Shown here in pieces: positions 7,945 through 17,845 of a stretch of 64,000 nt of DNA. The DNA is taken from NCBI RefSeq assembly GCF_900109515.1, contig NZ_FOBD01000020.1, forward strand, positions 1-64,000, given 5' to 3'. The stretch comes from Paenibacillus sp. OK003 (GTDB lineage: Bacteria; Bacillota; Bacilli; Paenibacillales; Paenibacillaceae). The notes under the pieces were generated by a model. The model worked only from the letters and a program-made list of their open reading frames with translations, was not told where the DNA came from and did not search any database. Numbering within the stretch: position 1 is the stretch's first letter; each line of letters begins with the position of its first letter. The position numbers and the translations under genes were made by a program.

Positions 7945-9852
7945 TTATGAAGGGAACCGAGTTCTGGACATACCATATGAAGATTGGGCTGCCATGCTGC
8001 GCAGCTCCATGCTCACATTCTCAACCGTGAGTCCCACTTCAGCTCTTTGATCCTCAATACTGCCATGTTCAATGAATCGATCTGGAATGCCTATTAGTTG
8101 CACATGAACATCATGCAGCCCTTGTTCTGCGTAAAACTCCAGAACTGCACTGCCCATACTGCCTGCTTGTGATGCTTCTTCAAGCACAATTAATTTCGTG
8201 CCTCGAACTGCGAGATCACGAAGCATCTGTTCATCAAGCGGCTTAAGGAAGCGGGCGTTAATTACGCCAACCGTCATGCCTTCTCTTTTAACCGTCTCGG
8301 CAGCTTCTTCAGCAAGCTGTACCATCGATCCCGAAGCGATAATTGCATAGCCTTCCGATGGAGGAAGCTGTTCCCACGTACCGATTGGAATCGGAATGAG
8401 TTCATCGTCAAGAGGCACGCCTACAACATTGTTTCGTGGATAACGATAAGCAATCGGGCCTTCATTATATTCAAGCGCCGTCTTCATCATATGGCGCAGT
8501 TCATTCTCATCCTTAGGCATCATCAGAACGATATTCGGAATATGACGCATAAACGCCACATCATACACACCTTGATGTGTTTCACCATCCGGACCGACAA
8601 ATCCGGCACGGTCAATGGCGAACATGACATTGGCATTATGACGACAAATATCATGTACAATCTGATCATACGCACGTTGCATAAACGTCGAATAGACGGC
8701 AAATACCGGCTTTAACCCTTCCATAGCCAATGCTGCACACATGGTTGCTGCATGCTGTTCGGCAATACCCACGTCAATCATGCGATCAGGGAATTCTTTA
8801 CTGAAAGGAATGAGACCTGAACCTGTTGGCATGGCTGGTGTTACCGCAACAATTCGTTTATCCTGCTTGGCAAGATCAATCAACGTTTTACCGAACACTT
8901 CCGTATACATCGGTTTGCCTACAGCCTTAAGCACTTGACCTGATTCAATTTTGTACGGAGAAATTCCGTGCCATTTGTGTGAATCGGCCTCAGCTGGCTG
9001 ATAGCCTTTACCTTTGGTTGTCAGTACATGAACCATTACAGGACCATCGACGTTATCCGCCTGTTTGAACGTTTCAATCAATTTCGGAATGTCGTGTCCA
9101 TCAATGGGTCCCAAATAGGTGAAGCCCAGCTCTTCGAACAGAACTCCTGGAACCATCATGTATTTGACGCTATCTTTAATCCAGCTCGCCGATTTGGCCA
9201 GACGATCCCCTATGGCAGGAATTTTTTTGAGCATTCCTTCCACGTCATCCTTGGCTTTCAAATAATGGCGATCGGAACGAATTTTGCTCAAATATTTGTG
9301 CATAGCCCCGACGTTCGGAGCAATGGACATTTCATTATCGTTGAGGATAACCATCAGCTTTTTCTGTTCATGACCAATGTGATTGAGAGCTTCAAAGGCC
9401 ATACCACCTGTAAGCGCTCCATCCCCGATCATCGCGATTACCTGATTGTCTTCACCCTTAAGATCACGGGCAAGCGCCATGCCCATCGCAGCAGATAACG
9501 ATGTACTGCTGTGGCCCGCTTCCCATACATCATGTTCACTCTCGTTACGTTTAACAAATCCGCACAAGCCATTATGCTGACGCAGTGTATCGAAGCGATC
9601 CATTCGCCCCGTTAGAACCTTGTGCACATAAGCCTGATGCCCTACATCGAAAATCATTTTGTCCACTGGACTGTTATAGCAATAATGCAGGGCTACCGTG
9701 AGCTCAACCACTCCTAAGTTGGGTGCGAGATGGCCCCCTGTAACGGACAGCTTCTCAATCAGAAACTGCCGGATCTCTGCCGACAAAAGAACGAGATCAT
9801 CCTGAGACATCGACTTTAGATCACTGGGTTGTTTAATTTGTGGAAGCAGCAC
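7945..9852 (-). CDS. dxs: 1-deoxy-D-xylulose-5-phosphate synthase
   Basis: DXS condenses pyruvate and glyceraldehyde 3-phosphate in the first step of the MEP isoprenoid pathway, using thiamine diphosphate. The 635-residue protein is full length. It shows [17 protein letters not shown] at the N-terminus, the thiamine-diphosphate motif [15 protein letters not shown], and the transketolase-like middle domain with DVGIAEQHA and [18 protein letters not shown]. The start is GTG with GGGGAG six bases before. It lies 281 bases downstream of ispA, which uses the resulting isoprenoid units. Confidence 0.97.
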   Translation of the reverse strand: MLLPQIKQPSDLKSMSQDDLVLLSAEIRQFLIEKLSVTGGHLAPNLGVVELTVALHYCYNSPVDKMIFDVGHQAYVHKVLTGRMDRFDTLRQHNGLCGFVKRNESEHDVWEAGHSSTSLSAAMGMALARDLKGEDNQVIAMIGDGALTGGMAFEALNHIGHEQKKLMVILNDNEMSIAPNVGAMHKYLSKIRSDRHYLKAKDDVEGMLKKIPAIGDRLAKSASWIKDSVKYMMVPGVLFEELGFTYLGPIDGHDIPKLIETFKQADNVDGPVMVHVLTTKGKGYQPAEADSHKWHGISPYKIESGQVLKAVGKPMYTEVFGKTLIDLAKQDKRIVAVTPAMPTGSGLIPFSKEFPDRMIDVGIAEQHAATMCAALAMEGLKPVFAVYSTFMQRAYDQIVHDICRHNANVMFAIDRAGFVGPDGETHQGVYDVAFMRHIPNIVLMMPKDENELRHMMKTALEYNEGPIAYRYPRNNVVGVPLDDELIPIPIGTWEQLPPSEGYAIIASGSMVQLAEEAAETVKREGMTVGVINARFLKPLDEQMLRDLAVRGTKLIVLEEASQAGSMGSAVLEFYAEQGLHDVHVQLIGIPDRFIEHGSIEDQRAEVGLTVENVSMELRSMAAQSSYGMSRTRFPS

Positions 9853-10133
9853 GAGAATCTCCCCGCTTTCCTAGATTGTTTGATTTGGTGTAATCCATAT
9901 ATACACAGTTTATTAAATGACATTAAAACATTATAACATAAAAGAACAAGAATCATAATTTACGGCACTATACTCCTGATAACGAGCATTTTCGCCAGCA
10001 AGGTTCGTATGATCTTCCTCAATATGTATTCCCAAACCCACTTGGAACAGACTCTCTTCATGAAGCCCAGAAAAAGCACATTAAATTGATTACACGATTC
10101 TGGGTGATTTGAAACAGTGACACTCAAACGAAA

Positions 10134-11039
10134 TTAATGATCTCGACTCATCAGATAATCAGCAATTTCCATCAGTCTGGAAGGGTCAGGTAACTCGGCT
10201 CTGCCGAGTGCATCTTTAGCAGATTGCGTAAGGGACTTCACCTCTTGAAGAGAGGCATCCATACCAATAAAATAAGGGTATGTGACCTTTTGCTGATTCA
10301 CATCACTTTGCGTCTTCTTGCCCATTTTCTGCTCGTCACCCGTCAGGTCCAGAATATCGTCCTGAATCTGGAATGCCAACCCCAAGTCTCTGCCAAATAC
10401 GCGCAGCGCCTCCAACTGTCCTTCTGTCGCACCACCAATACGAGCACCAGCAATGAGGGAAAACACAATTAAATCTCCGGTCTTGTGCAGATGAATATAT
10501 TGCAATTGGGCAAGATCTGTCATGCCCTGCTCGCCTTCCATATCAGCCACTTGTCCTCCAACCATGCCTCTTGCTCCAGCCAGTTCGGACAAATCCTCCA
10601 CAATGGACAACAACGCTTCTGCTGACACACCACTGCGACGACCTGATTGAACAATACTATAAAAAGCATGCGTTAGCAGTGCATCACCAGCCAATATAGC
10701 TGTCGCTTCACCAAACACTTTGTGATTCGTTAATTTTCCCCTGCGATATTCGTCATTATCCATAGCAGGCAGGTCATCGTGGATCAACGAATACGTATGA
10801 ACCATCTCCACGGCGCAGGCTACCGGCAATGCAGCTGTACGCTGTGCACCGAAGGCTTCCGCCGCAGCAACGACCAGAAGTGGACGAAGGCGTTTGCCCC
10901 CGGCCATAAGTGAATACTGCATCGCGTCAACCAGTGACTGAGGAACATCCCAGTGAACAGGAAGAGTCTGCTTCAACTCTCCCGTCACTTCAGCTGTGAC
11001 TTCCTCAAGATACGTTTCAAACGAAGGACGATTACTCAT
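10134..11039 (-). CDS. ispA: Farnesyl diphosphate synthase (polyprenyl synthetase)
   Basis: This enzyme condenses isopentenyl and allylic diphosphates to farnesyl diphosphate, the precursor of undecaprenyl phosphate and quinone tails. The 301-residue product has both Asp-rich motifs, LIHDDLPAMDND (first) and FQIDDDILD-like (reads QIQDDILDLTG), plus the GGKRLRP motif. The ATG at 11039 overlaps the xseB stop codon by eight bases (ATGAGTAA), giving translational coupling and the usual start. A longer frame adds 19 residues antisense-like to no homologue. The xseA-xseB-ispA order is that of B. subtilis. Confidence 0.96.
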   Translation of the reverse strand: MSNRPSFETYLEEVTAEVTGELKQTLPVHWDVPQSLVDAMQYSLMAGGKRLRPLLVVAAAEAFGAQRTAALPVACAVEMVHTYSLIHDDLPAMDNDEYRRGKLTNHKVFGEATAILAGDALLTHAFYSIVQSGRRSGVSAEALLSIVEDLSELAGARGMVGGQVADMEGEQGMTDLAQLQYIHLHKTGDLIVFSLIAGARIGGATEGQLEALRVFGRDLGLAFQIQDDILDLTGDEQKMGKKTQSDVNQQKVTYPYFIGMDASLQEVKSLTQSAKDALGRAELPDPSRLMEIADYLMSRDH

Positions 11040-11289
11040 TGACTTCACCGCTTTCGTCGACGGCAGCGCCGAACGGTTTTTTGCGAAGTTCCCCATCCTC
11101 TTCTACGATCATCTCGATCTTACGTTCCACTTGTTCCAGCTTCAAACCACAAAGTTGGGAAAGCTTCATTCCGCGCTGAAACAAATCGATGGCCTGTTCC
11201 AGTGGGACATCACCATGCTCAAGCTGACCTACGATGTCTTCCAATGCCGCCATTGCCTCTTCAAAATTCAATTCCGGTTCATTCGCCAT
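11032..11289 (-). CDS. xseB: Exodeoxyribonuclease VII small subunit
   Basis: XseB assembles with XseA into exonuclease VII, which degrades single-stranded DNA. The 85-residue protein has the family pattern NFEEAMAALEDIVGQLEHGDVPLEQAIDLF (helical hairpin) at residues 8-37. Its start lies inside the last codons of xseA (11-base overlap), and its end overlaps ispA, so the three genes are tightly coupled. Confidence 0.96.
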   Translation of the reverse strand: MANEPELNFEEAMAALEDIVGQLEHGDVPLEQAIDLFQRGMKLSQLCGLKLEQVERKIEMIVEEDGELRKKPFGAAVDESGEVNE

Positions 11290-12643
11290 GGGTATTGTCG
11301 TCCTCCTTCATTCCCCAAACCTGACAGTCCAGCTGTCCGTCTGTTAATTTAATCTTTATTGAATCTCCAGGCTGTACATCCTTCATCGATTTGATCAATC
11401 GTTGCTCCTGCTCGTCGTATACAAGGCTGTATCCGCGTGACATGACTTTGAGCGGGCTTAGCGCATCCAAATGACGTACAGATGATTTCCACTGCTGCTG
11501 CTTCGCTCTCGTAATGGATCGGATTGCAACCTCCAGCTGACGCCGGGCTGATGCATTCTCCCGTCTTGCAGCATTCACCTGTTCACGTGGATTGAACCGC
11601 TGCAGCGCTGCACGCAAACGCTCCTGTTTCTCGGTCGTCCATTTCATACGTGTATCTACAGTTCGCAGAAGACGCTGTTGCAGCATATCCAGCCGCTCCG
11701 TATGCTGCATTAAGGTACGTCTAGGATGCACAAGCACAGGTGATCGTTGCAATCTGGCCAGTCGCTCCCGATTATGAACAGCACGCTGACGTAAACTGTG
11801 CTGCAGCTGACGCTGGCGCTGAGCGATCTGATCAAGCAGCTCAGCTCGATTGGGTACTGCCAGTTCGGCAGCAGCCGTAGGCGTTGCCGCACGCAGGTCA
11901 GCAGCAAAATCGGCAATCGTAAAATCCGTTTCATGCCCAACCGCTGAAATCACAGGAATGGCAGAACCCACAATTGCTCTTGCCACGATCTCCTCATTAA
12001 AAGCCCATAACTCCTCCAGTGATCCGCCGCCTCGTCCAACAATCAGCACATCGGCTTCGCCCATTCGATTCAAGTTGTTGATGGCCTTCACAATGGAAGG
12101 AGCGGCACCTTTACCTTGAACGAGTACAGGATATAGAATCACTTGGGCAGAAGGATATCTGCGTTGCAATGTAATCATAATATCCCTTACGGCTGCACCT
12201 GTAGGTGAAGTGACCACACCGATCGTCTGTGGAAAACGGGGAATCTGCCTTTTTCGTGATGCAGAGAACAGCCCCTCGTCTTCCAGCTTTTTTTTCAGCT
12301 GCTCATAGGCCAAATACAGACTTCCAATACCGTCCGGTTGCATGTGTGTGGCATAGAACTGATATTGTCCATCCCGCTCATATACCGAAACATTACCACG
12401 AGCAATAACCCTTGCACCCTCCTTCGGTACAAAGGGCAAGCGTTGATTATGGGAAGCAAACATAATGGACTTAATTCGGCTGTCCTTGTCCTTCAATGTA
12501 AAATACATATGACCGCTGGAGTGATGTGTAAAATTGGAGATCTCTCCGCGCAGCCATACATCCGACAGTACCTGATCCGATTCCAGTTTCATCCGGATGT
12601 ATCGGTTCAGGTCTTTGATGGAGTAAATTTTTTGATCTGCCAC
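11279..12643 (-). CDS. xseA: Exodeoxyribonuclease VII large subunit
   Basis: This is the catalytic subunit of exonuclease VII. The 454-residue protein has an N-terminal OB fold (VWLRGEISNFTHHSSGHMYFTLKD), a catalytic core with GRGGGSLEELWAFNEE and SAVGHETDFTIADF, and a long helical C-terminal part that binds XseB. The start is GTG ten bases after the folD stop; only a weak AGGTAA precedes it, so it may depend on coupling to folD. Confidence 0.96.
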   Translation of the reverse strand: MADQKIYSIKDLNRYIRMKLESDQVLSDVWLRGEISNFTHHSSGHMYFTLKDKDSRIKSIMFASHNQRLPFVPKEGARVIARGNVSVYERDGQYQFYATHMQPDGIGSLYLAYEQLKKKLEDEGLFSASRKRQIPRFPQTIGVVTSPTGAAVRDIMITLQRRYPSAQVILYPVLVQGKGAAPSIVKAINNLNRMGEADVLIVGRGGGSLEELWAFNEEIVARAIVGSAIPVISAVGHETDFTIADFAADLRAATPTAAAELAVPNRAELLDQIAQRQRQLQHSLRQRAVHNRERLARLQRSPVLVHPRRTLMQHTERLDMLQQRLLRTVDTRMKWTTEKQERLRAALQRFNPREQVNAARRENASARRQLEVAIRSITRAKQQQWKSSVRHLDALSPLKVMSRGYSLVYDEQEQRLIKSMKDVQPGDSIKIKLTDGQLDCQVWGMKEDDNTHGE

Positions 12644-12653
12644 AGACAGTTAC

Positions 12654-13511
12654 CTAGGCCAATCCGTGAGCGCGTTTGGCGGCGATCAATGTATTTTGCA
12701 TCAACATGGTAATCGTCATTGGACCAACGCCACCAGGAACCGGAGTAATTGGTCCAGATACCGTCTTCACACTCTCGAAATCTACATCTCCTGCCAGTTT
12801 GCCGTTATCCAGACGGTTCATCCCCACATCGATTACAACGGCACCCGGTTTGACGAAATCGGCATCCACAAAGTTTGCACGACCGATAGCAACCACAAGA
12901 ATGTCTGCCTGACGAGTGATATCTTTCATGTTCGCTGTACGGGAATGACACATGGTTACCGTTGCGTTCTCACGTTGAAGCAGCAAGGATACCGGTTTGC
13001 CGACAATATTGCTGCGACCGATAACTACGGCATGTTTGCCTGACATTTCGAGACCCGTGCGCTTGATTAGCTCAATTACGCCCGCAGGGGTACATGGCAA
13101 CAAACTATCGTCTCCAATGACGAGGTTCCCCACATTAACCGGATGGAATCCGTCCACATCCTTGTCCACGGCGATTGCATCAATAACCGCTTTCTCTTCG
13201 ATATGCTTCGGCAAAGGGAGCTGAACCAAAATGCCGTTAATGGATTCCTGTTTGTTCAGCTTGTCCACCAGCGCGAGCAGATCCGCTTGGGAGGTGCTTG
13301 CATCCAGACGATGAACTTCGGAATAGAAACCGAGGTCGTGACATGCTTTTTCTTTGTTACGCACATATACCTGGGATGCCGGATCTTCCCCGACGAGCAC
13401 AACAGCCAGACCAGGTACTACCCCCTGTTCGCTAAGCTGTTTTACTTCTGTCGTCATGCTTGCGCGGATCTCTTGGGATACTTCTTTACCGTTAATAATA
13501 GATGCTGTCAC
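12654..13511 (-). CDS. folD: Bifunctional methylenetetrahydrofolate dehydrogenase/cyclohydrolase
   Basis: FolD interconverts 5,10-methylene- and 10-formyl-tetrahydrofolate with NADP, feeding purine and formyl-Met synthesis. The 285-residue protein shows [14 protein letters not shown], with the catalytic Lys in the YxxxK motif, [19 protein letters not shown], and the nucleotide-binding [16 protein letters not shown]. It ends with [16 protein letters not shown]. The GTG start is preceded by AAGGGAGAG. It lies downstream of nusB, as in B. subtilis, and immediately upstream of xseA. Confidence 0.97.
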   Translation of the reverse strand: MTASIINGKEVSQEIRASMTTEVKQLSEQGVVPGLAVVLVGEDPASQVYVRNKEKACHDLGFYSEVHRLDASTSQADLLALVDKLNKQESINGILVQLPLPKHIEEKAVIDAIAVDKDVDGFHPVNVGNLVIGDDSLLPCTPAGVIELIKRTGLEMSGKHAVVIGRSNIVGKPVSLLLQRENATVTMCHSRTANMKDITRQADILVVAIGRANFVDADFVKPGAVVIDVGMNRLDNGKLAGDVDFESVKTVSGPITPVPGGVGPMTITMLMQNTLIAAKRAHGLA

Positions 13512-13551
13512 TGTACTCTCTCTCCCTTATGTGAACATATATTTAGAGGTT

Positions 13552-13599
13552 GTTCCAAAAGTCCCATCTTCTCGGTACTGAAAACCGGTCTTTTTGAAC
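13552..13599. repeat. Imperfect intergenic palindrome between nusB and folD
   Basis: Arms at 13552-13565 (GTTCCAAAAGTCCC) and 13585-13599 (CCGGTCTTTTTGAAC) pair with a few mismatches, and an inner CGGT/ACCG pair lies in the loop. It recalls a dispersed palindrome I associate with Paenibacillus intergenic regions. That is memory, not a search, and no second copy was found here. It could also act as a processing site or weak attenuator. Confidence 0.45.
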
Positions 13600-13621
13600 A
13601 CGCACTATAGTTAATTGTAAC

Positions 13622-14074
13622 TTAAGAAAGTTTTGCTTTAATCGTGCTGACTTCCTGAATCATGCGCCCAAGTACGCCGTTAACGAACTTACCGGATTCA
13701 TCTGTACCAAAATACTTGGACAGTTCAATCGCTTCATTGACGGACACTTTTGCCGGAATATCATCACGGAAAACCATTTCATACGTGGAAAGCCGTAAAA
13801 TCTGGCGGTCTACACGCGACAGACGGCTAATCTGCCAGCCTTTCAGATAATCGACGAGTAATCCGTCAATGGCTTCTTTATTGTTCCATGCGCCCTGTAC
13901 CATTTCGGTCACGTAGGTACGCATTACATCTGCATCATGAATAACCACTTCAGTTTCATTATCTTCTGCGGCTTCATTAATCAGCATATTCACGGCTTCA
14001 GCTGCGCCCACTTCATTCATTTCCATCTGATACAGACTTTGTACTGCAATTTCCCTTGCCAAACGTCTTTTCAT
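13622..14074 (-). CDS. nusB: Transcription antitermination factor NusB
   Basis: NusB binds boxA RNA with NusE and promotes antitermination, mainly of rRNA operons. The 150-residue protein is all-helical with the family start MKRRLAREIAVQSLYQMEMN, the motif LKGWQISRLSRVDRQILRLSTYEM and VSVNEAIELSKYFGTDESGKFVNGVLG. The start at 14074 follows GGAGG by six to seven bases. An ATG 13 codons upstream lacks a ribosome site. Confidence 0.96.
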   Translation of the reverse strand: MKRRLAREIAVQSLYQMEMNEVGAAEAVNMLINEAAEDNETEVVIHDADVMRTYVTEMVQGAWNNKEAIDGLLVDYLKGWQISRLSRVDRQILRLSTYEMVFRDDIPAKVSVNEAIELSKYFGTDESGKFVNGVLGRMIQEVSTIKAKLS

Positions 14075-14184
14075 GTCCTGCCTCCTGCAGCGCTCCCTGT
14101 GGAGCGTCATCATGCTTATTTTAAATTATAAAATCTTTGATGGAATCAGAGATCTTATTATATTGTTATCCCTTTTCACAAAAA

Positions 14185-14261
14185 AACCTGCAATCGTTTC
14201 CTCCAAAAAACGGGCAACCTAAACTACAGCTCTATTTTCGGAAGAAACATATTGCAGGGTT
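14185..14261 (-). terminator. Terminator after the Asp23/AmaP unit
   Basis: AACCTGCAAT (14185-14194) pairs with ATTGCAGGGTT (14251-14261), with a second GTTTC/GAAAC pairing inside a long loop. Seven T residues follow on the minus strand. It separates the DUF2273 gene from nusB. Confidence 0.7.
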
Positions 14262-14269
14262 CAGGTGGC

Positions 14270-14503
14270 TCACTTAAAGGGACGCCAGCGATCGCCGAGC
14301 CATTGCCCCCATTCCCTCCAGGGAATGAACGAGCCCAGCTTCGAGTCGCTTCGTCTGCCTAACGTATAACCGATGAACACCAAGAGTGCAAAGAACAACA
14401 TATCCCAAAAACCGATCCATACATAAAGAAATCCAAAAAAGATGCCGCCGACAATTCCGGTAATTCGGCCTCTGTAACTATCCCAAATCTCTCTCCACAG
14501 CAT
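14270..14503 (-). CDS. DUF2273 small membrane protein
   Basis: This 77-residue protein has two closely spaced membrane segments (about 15-32 and 34-48: IVGGIFFGFLYVWIGFWDML, FFALLVFIGYTLG) and the GxxFGF and GYTLGR patterns of DUF2273. Such proteins accompany AmaP and Asp23 in Firmicutes and are thought to help anchor or modulate the complex. It starts 15 bases after amaP ends and closes the three-gene unit. Confidence 0.85.
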   Translation of the reverse strand: MLWREIWDSYRGRITGIVGGIFFGFLYVWIGFWDMLFFALLVFIGYTLGRRSDSKLGSFIPWREWGQWLGDRWRPFK

Positions 14504-14517
14504 CAGTGAAACTCACC

Positions 14518-15066
14518 TCATTCCACTCGACTCTTGTAGTTAGGCGACTGGGTAACGTTGGCAATATACACGGTGACAAAAGAAACCGGGATACCCGTAA
14601 TCTCCTGTACATGATCATGTATTGCCTTCTGCAGATCGGCTGTCAGCGTCGGGATTGGCGTCTCGCCATCCACTACTGCACGGATCATAATCTCCAGTCC
14701 GGATTCAACCACACGAATACGAGCTTTGACATCACGTACTCCCCGGAAACGGGAAGTTGCTTTGAGACAGAGATTTTCAATCGTTTCCATCGAAATCTGC
14801 ACATCACCGTACTCGGTACGTTGATCTACAGACGGCAATGAAGCACGATCACGCCGAACCGAGATGTAGAAAAATCGCAAACTCAGGATAAACAAAATCG
14901 CTGCGGCAACAACCGCCGCAATAATGACGTTCTGTTCCTGCTGGTAATTCAATTCGTAAGGCAACACACCACTGATAAGAAGTATGACTGCTGCCGATAT
15001 TGCTCCAACGCTTATGCTGTATATAAACAACAGAAGCCGATCCAGTATTTTAGCCACGAACTGCAC
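14518..15066 (-). CDS. amaP: Alkaline shock membrane anchor AmaP
   Basis: AmaP anchors Asp23-family proteins at the membrane in staphylococci. The 182-residue protein has two N-terminal membrane helices (about 10-34 and 46-68), then a cytoplasmic domain of Asp23-like fold (residues 85-182) with VKARIRVVESGLEIMIRAVV. It stands between asp23 and the DUF2273 gene. B. subtilis has only the Asp23-like yqhY at this site, so this locus has the fuller staphylococcal-style set. Confidence 0.85.
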   Translation of the reverse strand: MQFVAKILDRLLLFIYSISVGAISAAVILLISGVLPYELNYQQEQNVIIAAVVAAAILFILSLRFFYISVRRDRASLPSVDQRTEYGDVQISMETIENLCLKATSRFRGVRDVKARIRVVESGLEIMIRAVVDGETPIPTLTADLQKAIHDHVQEITGIPVSFVTVYIANVTQSPNYKSRVE

Positions 15067-15169
15067 AGCCTCCCTTGCTCACTAACATTGCTTAACCTGC
15101 CCTTTGGCAAAAGGATAATCCTCAGGTGCAAGCCTCTGCTTCGATGAAGACCTGTCCAAGACGGGATAA

Positions 15170-15191
15170 CCCCCGGCAGTGATGCCGGGGG
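15170..15191 (-). terminator. Strong hairpin between asp23 and amaP
   Basis: CCCCCGGCA and TGCCGGGGG form a 9-bp GC stem with a four-base loop. On the minus strand only TTAT follows, so it is more likely an attenuator or mRNA-stabilising stem that keeps asp23 transcripts above amaP than a full terminator. Confidence 0.6.
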
Positions 15192-15204
15192 AATCTGTCT
15201 TCTT

Positions 15205-15615
15205 TTATTTTACGCGCTGACTGTTCAGGTCGATTTCTTCCACTTTCTCGGTGCTCTTGAACTGAACATCATGAATGTGCACATTAACTTCATTCACATT
15301 CAATCCTGTCATGTTCTCGATGGAGCGCTTCACGTTCTGTTGAATTTCGGTAGCCACCTGTGGCAGACGGTAACCATATTCAATAATAACGGAAACATCC
15401 ACAGCAGCTTCACGCTGACCTACTTCAACCTTAACACCTTTGGAAAGGTTTTTGCGACCAAGCAATTCAGCAAATCCACCAGCGAATCCGCCGCTCATGC
15501 CTGCAACACCTTTGACTTCAACTGTAGCCAGTCCAGCGATCACTTCAATAACTTCAGGTGCGATCTGGATTTCACCGATATCCGTTCGTTCAAATTCTGT
15601 CGGCAGTGTACTCAT
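15205..15615 (-). CDS. Asp23/Gls24 family envelope stress protein (YqhY-like)
   Basis: The 136-residue protein has the Asp23 domain across most of its length: IQIAPEVIEVIAGLATVEVKGVAGM near the N-terminus and NVNEVNVHIHDVQF near the C-terminus. It has no signal peptide. In B. subtilis YqhY modulates acetyl-CoA carboxylase activity, and the gene sits beside accBC there too. Here it lies directly downstream of accC, which supports the same link. Its AAAGGTG ribosome site is moderately spaced. Confidence 0.9.
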   Translation of the reverse strand: MSTLPTEFERTDIGEIQIAPEVIEVIAGLATVEVKGVAGMSGGFAGGFAELLGRKNLSKGVKVEVGQREAAVDVSVIIEYGYRLPQVATEIQQNVKRSIENMTGLNVNEVNVHIHDVQFKSTEKVEEIDLNSQRVK

Positions 15616-15841
15616 AACTGTTCAACACACCTTTCGCGAAATAAGTTTGCGGCCATCCGTCAGGGCGCTGGTGCTCAGGCCAATATGACCTTCAGAACCC
15701 TTCCGGTCCGGCTTTACCGGAACTCCTGCAACCTTCATCCGCGTATGTGCGGCGGCTTATCCTCTGCAGGAGACATGCGCTCTTATTATTACATACTATA
15801 TCATTTGGGCTACATTATGACAAACAAGCCCAATATACCTT

Positions 15842-17185
15842 TTAAATCTCATTTTCCTCAAGAAATTTGATATCAAAGTCACCCCGAACGAACGTTGGAT
15901 GCTCCAGCAATTTCTGATGAAAAGGAATCGTTGTGGAGATGCCTTCAATCGCAAATTCAGCCAATGCACGCTTCATCTTGGCGATGGCCTCTTCCCGGTT
16001 TGCTCCCCACACGATCAATTTAGCGATCATGGAGTCGTAAAAAGGAGAGATCGTGTAGCCCGGATATGCTGCACTGTCTACACGTACACCCGGTCCTCCT
16101 GGTGCAAGGTAGAAACCAATTTTGCCTGGTGACGGCATAAAGTTACGGTCCGGATCTTCTGCGTTGATACGGCATTCAATGGACCAGCCATTGATCACAA
16201 CATCTTCCTGACGGAAAGAAAGCGGATTGCCTTCAGCTACCGAAATCATTTCGCGGATCAGATCCACCCCTGTTACCATTTCCGTTACAGGGTGTTCCAC
16301 CTGAATACGTGTATTCATTTCCATGAAATAGAATTCACCGTTAGGGCTGAGCAAGAACTCAAGTGTACCTGCTCCCGAGTAATTCACGGCAAGCGCTGCC
16401 CGTACTGCGGCTTCTCCCATCAATGTACGCACATCTTCAGAGATGATTGGACAAGGTGCTTCTTCCACCAGCTTTTGACGTCGACGCTGAACGGAACAAT
16501 CACGCTCGCCCAGATGCACTGCATTTCCATGTTTGTCTGCAATGATCTGAATTTCCACGTGCTTCATGCCTGTCAGGAATTTTTCCAGATATACTCCGGC
16601 ATTGCCAAAAGCTTTCTGTGCTTCCTGCTGGGCAGCTGTAATTTGCTTGATCAGCGTTTCCTCATCTTCAGCAATACGAATTCCCTTACCTCCACCACCA
16701 GCGGTAGCTTTGATAATGACAGGATATCCAATATCTCTAGCAATCATAATAGCTTCATTCATATTTTCAACCAAACCGTCGGATCCCGGAATGACAGGTA
16801 CACCTGCATCCTGCATCGTTTGTTTGGCAACAGCCTTGTCACCCATTTTGGTAATGGCTTCCGGAGATGGGCCGATGAACGTAATATTGCAGGATTCACA
16901 GATTTCTGCAAAATCAGCGTTCTCTGCCAGGAATCCGTAGCCTGGGTGGATCGCATCACATTCCGTCAGTGTGGCTACACTCATCAGGTTTGTGAAGTTG
17001 AGATAACTGTCTTTCGAAAGTGTAGGCCCGATACAATACGCTTCATCTGCAAGACGAACATGCAGGGAGTCTTTATCCGCTTCCGAATAAACCGCTACCG
17101 TCGAAATGCCGATTTCACGACAGGCACGAATAATACGTACCGCAATTTCGCCACGGTTCGCAATCAGTATTTTTTGAAATTTCAT
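15842..17185 (-). CDS. accC: Biotin carboxylase subunit of acetyl-CoA carboxylase
   Basis: AccC carboxylates biotin on AccB using ATP and bicarbonate, in the first committed step of fatty-acid synthesis. The 447-residue protein begins with the biotin carboxylase N-domain ([20 protein letters not shown]). The ATP-grasp domain has the glycine-rich loop [13 protein letters not shown], and [15 protein letters not shown] carries catalytic residues. AAGGAGG precedes the ATG. It follows accB by 56 bases in an accB-accC-asp23 order shared with Bacillus. Confidence 0.97.
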   Translation of the reverse strand: MKFQKILIANRGEIAVRIIRACREIGISTVAVYSEADKDSLHVRLADEAYCIGPTLSKDSYLNFTNLMSVATLTECDAIHPGYGFLAENADFAEICESCNITFIGPSPEAITKMGDKAVAKQTMQDAGVPVIPGSDGLVENMNEAIMIARDIGYPVIIKATAGGGGKGIRIAEDEETLIKQITAAQQEAQKAFGNAGVYLEKFLTGMKHVEIQIIADKHGNAVHLGERDCSVQRRRQKLVEEAPCPIISEDVRTLMGEAAVRAALAVNYSGAGTLEFLLSPNGEFYFMEMNTRIQVEHPVTEMVTGVDLIREMISVAEGNPLSFRQEDVVINGWSIECRINAEDPDRNFMPSPGKIGFYLAPGGPGVRVDSAAYPGYTISPFYDSMIAKLIVWGANREEAIAKMKRALAEFAIEGISTTIPFHQKLLEHPTFVRGDFDIKFLEENEI

Positions 17186-17241
17186 TTCGTTATTGTCCTC
17201 CTTCGAAGCTCATGCAGTTGCCGTTAATGCGCCTGTAACCG

Positions 17242-17712
17242 TTATTCCGGTTTCACCAGGAACAGGGGTTGTCCATACTCAACCAGCTGTCCGTTCTCAA
17301 CCAGCACTTCAACGATCTCTCCCTTGATGTCAGCATCAAGCTCGTTCATCAGCTTCATCGCCTCAATGATACATACCGTTGTTTTCTCAACAACTTTATC
17401 ACCAGCGCTTACAAAAGGACCCGCTTCCGGCGAGGAAGCTCTGTAAAAAGTACCCACCATCGGAGATACGATTTTATGTAAATGACTTGTAGTATCGACT
17501 TGCGGAGCAGCTTCAGCTACCACTGCAGCCGGTTGCACCTGTGGTGCAGCAATCATTTGCGGTTGAATAGCAGCTGCCTGAACATACTCGGTTTTACCCG
17601 GTTTGCGAATCGACAACCGTGATCCTTCGTTTTCAATTTCCAACTCTTGAACGGAACTTTCATCTACCAGTTTGATCAGCTCTTTGATCTCACTCAATTT
17701 AAACATTTCCAT
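17242..17712 (-). CDS. accB: Biotin carboxyl carrier protein
   Basis: AccB carries the carboxybiotin between AccC and the carboxyltransferase. The 156-residue protein has an N-terminal segment with [12 protein letters not shown], an Ala/Pro/Gln linker (45-75), and a biotinyl domain ending with EAMKLMNE, in which Lys120 is the biotin attachment site. The SPMVGTFY thumb region is present. AAGGAG lies six bases before the ATG. Confidence 0.97.
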   Translation of the reverse strand: MEMFKLSEIKELIKLVDESSVQELEIENEGSRLSIRKPGKTEYVQAAAIQPQMIAAPQVQPAAVVAEAAPQVDTTSHLHKIVSPMVGTFYRASSPEAGPFVSAGDKVVEKTTVCIIEAMKLMNELDADIKGEIVEVLVENGQLVEYGQPLFLVKPE

Positions 17713-17788
17713 TATTCACTCCTTCGGCATCATGCCAGTCTCACTAGGACGGTCATATGGCTTTATGTATTATATCATAATCATTAAA

Positions 17789-17838
17789 AATGGAAAGAGC
17801 CCGAGAACTAATCCAGCTCTCGGGGCTACTTTTCCATG
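17789..17838 (-). terminator. Terminator of the spoIIIA operon
   Basis: A long stem pairs ATGGAAA plus AGCCCCGAGA with TCTCGGGCT plus TTTCCAT, and on the minus strand ends in a run of five T residues. It lies between spoIIIAH and accB. Confidence 0.75.
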
Positions 17839-17845
17839 TTTTAGA

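Noticed and set aside
16292-17227. A 311-codon open frame on the plus strand opposite accC
   Set aside because: It is antisense to a conserved gene and has no recognisable product; long antisense frames are usual in such genes.
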